DNA from: Lindgomyces ingoldianus
Taxonomy: Eukaryota > Ascomycota > Dothideomycetes > Pleosporales > Lindgomycetaceae
Direction of reading: 5' to 3'
Assembly (NCBI RefSeq): GCF_010093535.1
Contig: NW_022985192.1
Span: 355,369 to 419,368 of the forward strand
Length of the DNA stretch: 64,000 nt
Shown here piece by piece: positions 60,001-64,000 of the stretch (position 1 is its first letter; each line of letters opens with the position of its first letter). The notes beneath the pieces were generated by a model. The model saw nothing but the letters and a program-made list of their open reading frames with translations. It did not search any database and was not told the origin of the DNA. Made by a program: the position numbers and the translations under genes.

Positions 60001-60984
60001 ATGGTCTCTCTCTTCGACACACCCTTCGACTTTCTCCAAGACAAAAAGCGCATCTGGCTCGGCAGCCCAGGAAGCCGTGAAGAAGGCCTCGGAAAACTCT
60101 CTATTCTAACCCCCGACATCGTCGCCAAGGCCGCATCAGAAATCCAAACTGGACGTAGAGTCACGCTCGGATGGGACTTGACAAAGCTTGAAGTCGCGGG
60201 CTTCAATCGACAACCATGTGGACATGAAATAGTGCCGTTGTTGCACGGGTTTGCGTTCGACGATATATACACTTTTAATCCACAGCAGAGTAGTCAGTGG
60301 GATGGCCTCCGTCATTTCTCACAGCCGATTCCTGGGACTGCAGGGAAAGATCCAGCATCGGAGCGCGTGTTCTACGGTGGGACGACAGCTGCGAAGATTC
60401 AAGATCGGAAGAATACTCGGATTGGGCTTCAGCATTGGGCAAAGGAGGGAATTGCGGGTCGTGGGGTGTTGATTGATTATGCTTCATGGGCAGAGAAGAA
60501 AGGGATTCAGTATTCAACGTTCTCGCTGCACGCAGTAAAGCTTTCAGACATCCAGGAGATTGCAAAAGAATCAGGGATCAAGTTCCGGAGAGGCGATGTC
60601 CTGTTCATCAGGATAGGCATGACGAAGGAGTGGGATACGAAAATGACCATAGAGCAGAAGAACACCTATGCAGCAAGCTCGAATCCTCAACATGCAGGTG
60701 TTGAAGGCTCTGAAGAGGTGCTGAGATGGATATGGGATTCGAAGTTTTCCGCTGTAGCTGGAGATGCGATCAGTTGGGAGGTGTATCCACCAAAAGACCC
60801 GAATTGGTTTCTCCACGAGTACCTCCTTGCCGGTTGGGGGATGCCAATTGGCGAGATGTTTGATCTGGAGGAACTCTCCTGCATTTGCAAACAGCTAGGG
60901 AGATGGACGTTCTTTGTTGCGTCGACGCCATTGAACATGCCTGGAGGGGTATCTTCGCCGCCGAATTGCATGGCAGTTTTCTGA
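60001..60984 (+). CDS. Putative cyclase / kynurenine-formamidase-like metal-dependent hydrolase
   Basis: A single exon of 327 codons from the first in-frame ATG. The sequence fits the fungal branch of the cyclase family (PF04199). It has WLGSPGSREEGLGKLSILTPDIV, a HGFAFDDIYTFNPQQSSQWD segment followed by GLRHF (fungal form of the metal-binding Q/HxDxxxH loop), GRGVLIDYASWAE, RRGDVLFIRIGMTKEW, AVAGDAISWE and WFLHEYLLAGWGMPIGEMFDLEEL. Members bind a divalent metal and hydrolyse amides or cyclic esters; fungal substrates are mostly unknown. The frame continues upstream to a TTG at 59944, directly after an intron-like acceptor (ctag at 59947-59950), so a spliced 5' exon is possible. Context: next to a sugar transporter and a rhodopsin-domain protein. 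Confidence 0.85.
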   Translation: MVSLFDTPFDFLQDKKRIWLGSPGSREEGLGKLSILTPDIVAKAASEIQTGRRVTLGWDLTKLEVAGFNRQPCGHEIVPLLHGFAFDDIYTFNPQQSSQWDGLRHFSQPIPGTAGKDPASERVFYGGTTAAKIQDRKNTRIGLQHWAKEGIAGRGVLIDYASWAEKKGIQYSTFSLHAVKLSDIQEIAKESGIKFRRGDVLFIRIGMTKEWDTKMTIEQKNTYAASSNPQHAGVEGSEEVLRWIWDSKFSAVAGDAISWEVYPPKDPNWFLHEYLLAGWGMPIGEMFDLEELSCICKQLGRWTFFVASTPLNMPGGVSSPPNCMAVF

Positions 60985-62443
60985 AGTGAGAACCGAGTGT
61001 ACCCTCCGTTATGGAGAATCCTGAGATTTGTTGTTGTTTAGGTTTAGCCGAAGTTCACGACTCGAGAATTATTTGCCATTATCTTGAGGTATTATCGAAG
61101 TATTGGGCAGAACACATGCCGAATGCGAATATTAAAGATGGACAGTAGTTGATCATCTATCAGTATACTAAGTGAAATGGTCCATATTCAAATGGAATTG
61201 ACGCTTATTGGCCACGATGTGAGTCTCTTCCATACTTTGCAAACTCTCCATTTCTCACATGCAACACCCCTTCATTCGATGCAGCTAGACATGCAGTCAC
61301 TTCCGGTCCTTAGCATCGGGATTAAGCGACACAGATCAATATGGGAACATGTGACTAATCTATCTTCGCGAACATGTTATTGAAGCTTACATTTTATATC
61401 GATACCAGATGCTACGCGGTACCTACTACTACTTCCAGCCCTGAAAGGAGAGATAGCTACTTAGCGATAACAGGTCCGGTGTGCCCAACGGAGCCCCCTA
61501 GGCAGAGCATAAAGATCTGCAGTATTCGTAGACAAATGCAATAAGGTATTGACGCTTGGGACACCTCGCCACCATCCCTGCCTCACGCGTTCCGGAAACC
61601 ACGCCAATAAATCAGGGGATAATCCCTCCTGCCGGCCTACACCCCTAGTATCAAGGCTTGGGTTACTACTCTTTCCAATTCGCCTCGATGGATTTGACTC
61701 GTTAACAATAGCCCAACTCGAGTCACTCTTGCTGCAAATCTATCCACTGCTCGACTCGGGGTGCTGGAAGGATGCTGAGTAGCATAAGCCGGACGCTAAT
61801 TCTGGAGGCTTTCACTGGACCATTGGCGTGGAAGCGGTAAGTTTCCTTTTTTGTACAACAAATGAAGATCTATTGCCATTAGGAGCCTCGCGGCCTAACG
61901 ACTGCAACGCTTTGGTGATATTTGCGACTTCACCATGGTGTCGACATGTCCCTTATCCTTGCCGAGTCGCCCACACCCCAGGTGTGGGGTTTGAGAGAAA
62001 TTGTGCGAGCATTGATTTGCTCCGCTTGCGTCATGTTGGGGACTTTTAAGCTCGAAACATTCCTTTGTCGTTAGAGAATGAGGATCGGAAAAAAAAGGTG
62101 AAAGGCACCAGCCAAGACATGGGAAAGTGTCAAAGCGCGGAAGCTGGGGAAAGGAAGAACAATGGAGATTCTTTAAGGTCAATGTGAATTCTTGCAAGGA
62201 TTTGCATAAGTGAAGGAATTTTAAACCCGTGACACGTTTGATTCAAGGTAGTTTGAGCAAGATTTTGTCAGTGTGAGCCCCGAGTGACTTTGCAAACGCA
62301 TTCGACCAATGTTGAGAGCGCGGTTATTCCTCTTCACTATCAATCTCCCGTCCCGAGCTCTTCATCGATATATTAATCCTTCTTACTTTAACTATTTTCT
62401 GGATTTCTGATATTTTCCTCAACGTTGAACGCTAATTACCACC
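60985..62443. other. Intergenic region between cyclase and rhodopsin-domain gene
   Basis: 1.4 kb without a recognisable gene. Frames (61549-61782, 61895-62197) are short and unlike known families. The right part is the promoter and leader of the next gene. Confidence 0.45.
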
Positions 62444-63743
62444 ATGGATGGTGATCTTGCACTCCCTCATGGAGTAACTCCAGATTTTGACAAACCCGAC
62501 CGAACAGTGTGGACGGCGAACATTGTAACTCAGGCACTGTGCCTCTCTCTTGTGGGCTTGATTGTTATGCTCCGAGTTTATATCCGCATGAAGATATCTC
62601 GAAATTTTGGACTTGAGGATTGGTGGGCTATTGCAGGCTTCGTATGTCGCCGCTCTCAGCTACATTATGGCACGGACTGACTTTTACAAGCTGTTAGCGG
62701 TAGGATATTCAGCAACTGCCCTCACGATGAACCATTTCGGTGGCGGTTTGAATCAATGGGAGGTCCCTAAGGAAAACCTGATGAACTTTCACGCTGTACG
62801 GTACCTCCCCTTTCCCTTCAAACTCCGAAACTGAACAGTACAAGACCGTCTATGCTACTATGGTACTGTATGGCCCTTGTGCATTCTGCATCAAGGCCTC
62901 AATTCTCCTATTTCTGGCTCGAGTTTTCGCGCCGAATCGGAGAGCCGTCCTCGTCATAAATATCTCGATCGGGGTATTGCTGGCTTACTACCTCCCGGTT
63001 CTGGTATTAAAAGCTACTATCTGCCGTCCTGTGATGAAGTTCATGATGCCAGAAATAGACGGGAAATGCTTCAACCAGCGGGCTTTGATTCTGGCCGACT
63101 CTGTGATATCGGTCGTCTCGGATCTCCTTATCCTCGCTGCGCCTATTCCACTGACCAGCGACCTCCACATGCCGAAGAAAAAGAAGCTTAAGGTGATAGC
63201 GGTTTTCAGTGCAGGTGGGTTAGCGTGTATTTGCAGTATCATTCGACTAGTGGATATCGTTCAGAACGGAATGAGCGCAAACCAGACACTGATTTTCATG
63301 CGCGTAAACCTCTGGGGGTAAGCCACACCTCAGATAAGCCTCACCCACCTTATTACTGACAAATACCTTGTAGCATCGCGGAAGTGTACATTGGCCTCAT
63401 CGCTGCTTGTATGCCAGTCGTACCGGCCTTCTACAAGCACCACTTTGGTACTCAACACTCGACAAGGTACTCAGGGTACCATTCGACTGACCGAAGTATC
63501 GAAATGATGCGGCCGAAGCTTGGGGGAAAACAGAACACGAGCGCCTCCCATAAAACTTATGATTGGGAACCAGATGATAATTTTTTGATCACAGAAATGC
63601 TACGGCCTGGCATGATGGCGAACTCGATTCGAAGTACGTCTTCGCAGGCTAGTCAGGATCGATCCTACAGGAATCACTCTCCATCGCTGGAGGGAGGGAT
63701 GAAGATCACGAAGACCGTGGAGATTGATCAAACGTATGAATAA
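62444..63743 (+). CDS. Rhodopsin-domain (PTH11-like) integral membrane protein
   Basis: Four exons, 62444-62641, 62691-62795, 62839-63317 and 63374-63743, encode 383 residues. Seven hydrophobic segments form a fungal rhodopsin-domain module. The loop after TM1 has FGLEDWWAIAGF, TM3 has ATMVLYGPCAFCIKASILLFLARVFAP, and a cysteine loop (GKCFNQ) follows TM4. The segment ADSVISVVSDLLILAAPIPL and the end IAEVYIGLIAACMPVVPAFY match the family pattern (xxE.xxxIIxxCxPxxxPF). No CFEM domain is present. The polar C-terminal tail (about 110 residues) is Ser-rich and may be cytosolic. Related proteins in plant pathogens include the PTH11 receptor class, but a receptor role here is inferred. The introns are short (43-56 nt). 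Confidence 0.88.
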
Positions 63744-63810
63744 GTGTCGAATAGGGGAATAAGGGATTAAATTTCGGTTTATGGGGAATATAATGGGGTA
63801 ATACCCAACA

Positions 63811-64000
63811 CTTCCAACGAGGCGTAGTACTGTACAATTGGGCGATTTTGAGGCCCGTACGGGTGAGATTTTGAGTACGTTCGTACGGCAGGGAGGAGGA
63901 GAGGTAGGTGTACGTATTGTAACTGTTACAGCTCACGTAATCTGTACAAGTAGTACAATTTAATTAAAGTACATTGTACTCTAGTTAAAACAGCTAATAT
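63811..64000. repeat. Interspersed repeat, copy B, continuing past the window edge
   Basis: Aligns with 23601-23790 in the same orientation across the whole 190 bp up to the right edge. It starts 67 bp after the stop codon of the rhodopsin-domain gene, so it may be part of that transcript's 3' end. It contains a short palindrome (tgtaactgttaca) that is degraded in copy A. Confidence 0.85.

Overview
The window is nuclear DNA of a filamentous ascomycete (Pezizomycotina). The evidence is short spliceosomal introns (about 45-115 nt, mostly GT..AG with CTAAC/CTGAC-like branch points), and fungal genes such as Pho81, Rsp5, Dad2, Ypi1, Ice2 and an Rpn4-like factor. It also carries families largely confined to filamentous fungi: rhodopsin-domain (PTH11-like) membrane proteins, a serine/alanine-rich GPI protein and a putative cyclase. 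The class cannot be fixed from the sequence; Leotiomycetes is a guess.

Layout. 0-7.3 kb: a left-truncated SPOUT methyltransferase Sfm1 (-), the endosulfine Igo1 (+), MYG1 (-) and the ER protein Ice2 (+). 7.3-25 kb: a gene-poor stretch with only two convincing genes, a 697-aa glycosylated membrane protein of unknown function and an Rpn4-like C2H2 regulator; small repeats and one interspersed repeat copy lie here. 25-32 kb, all (-): an SCPx-type thiolase, an 878-aa fusion of a rhodopsin-like 7-TM domain with a fucose-permease-type transporter, and a small GPI-anchored cysteine-rich protein. 33.8-49 kb, all (-): Rsp5/HulA ubiquitin ligase (10 exons), Mcp2/Cqd2 ABC1-kinase family protein, Pho81 (10 exons) and exportin Crm1 (10 exons). 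51-55.5 kb: the PP1 regulator Ypi1 (+), the DASH subunit Dad2 (-) and shugoshin (+), with Dad2 and shugoshin divergent from a 280-bp shared promoter. 56-64 kb: an unknown membrane protein (-), a sugar transporter (-), a putative cyclase (+), a rhodopsin-domain protein (+) and a second, edge-truncated copy of the interspersed repeat.

Functional themes. Several genes act on phosphatase control and mitosis (Igo1, Ypi1, Dad2, shugoshin), on ubiquitin/proteasome function (Rsp5, Rpn4-like), on nutrient signalling (Pho81, Igo1) and on mitochondrial or peroxisomal lipid metabolism (Mcp2/Cqd2, thiolase). Most are conserved housekeeping genes, and no defence system, secondary-metabolite core enzyme or intact transposon was recognised. 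The most unusual item is the receptor-transporter fusion. Gene-structure oddities are also notable: a start codon split by an intron in PHO81, the catalytic cysteine codon of Rsp5 split by its last intron, and an in-frame intron inside the last zinc finger of the Rpn4-like factor.

Exon boundaries were deduced by reading splice signals and checking that phases add up. They have not been tested against transcripts.
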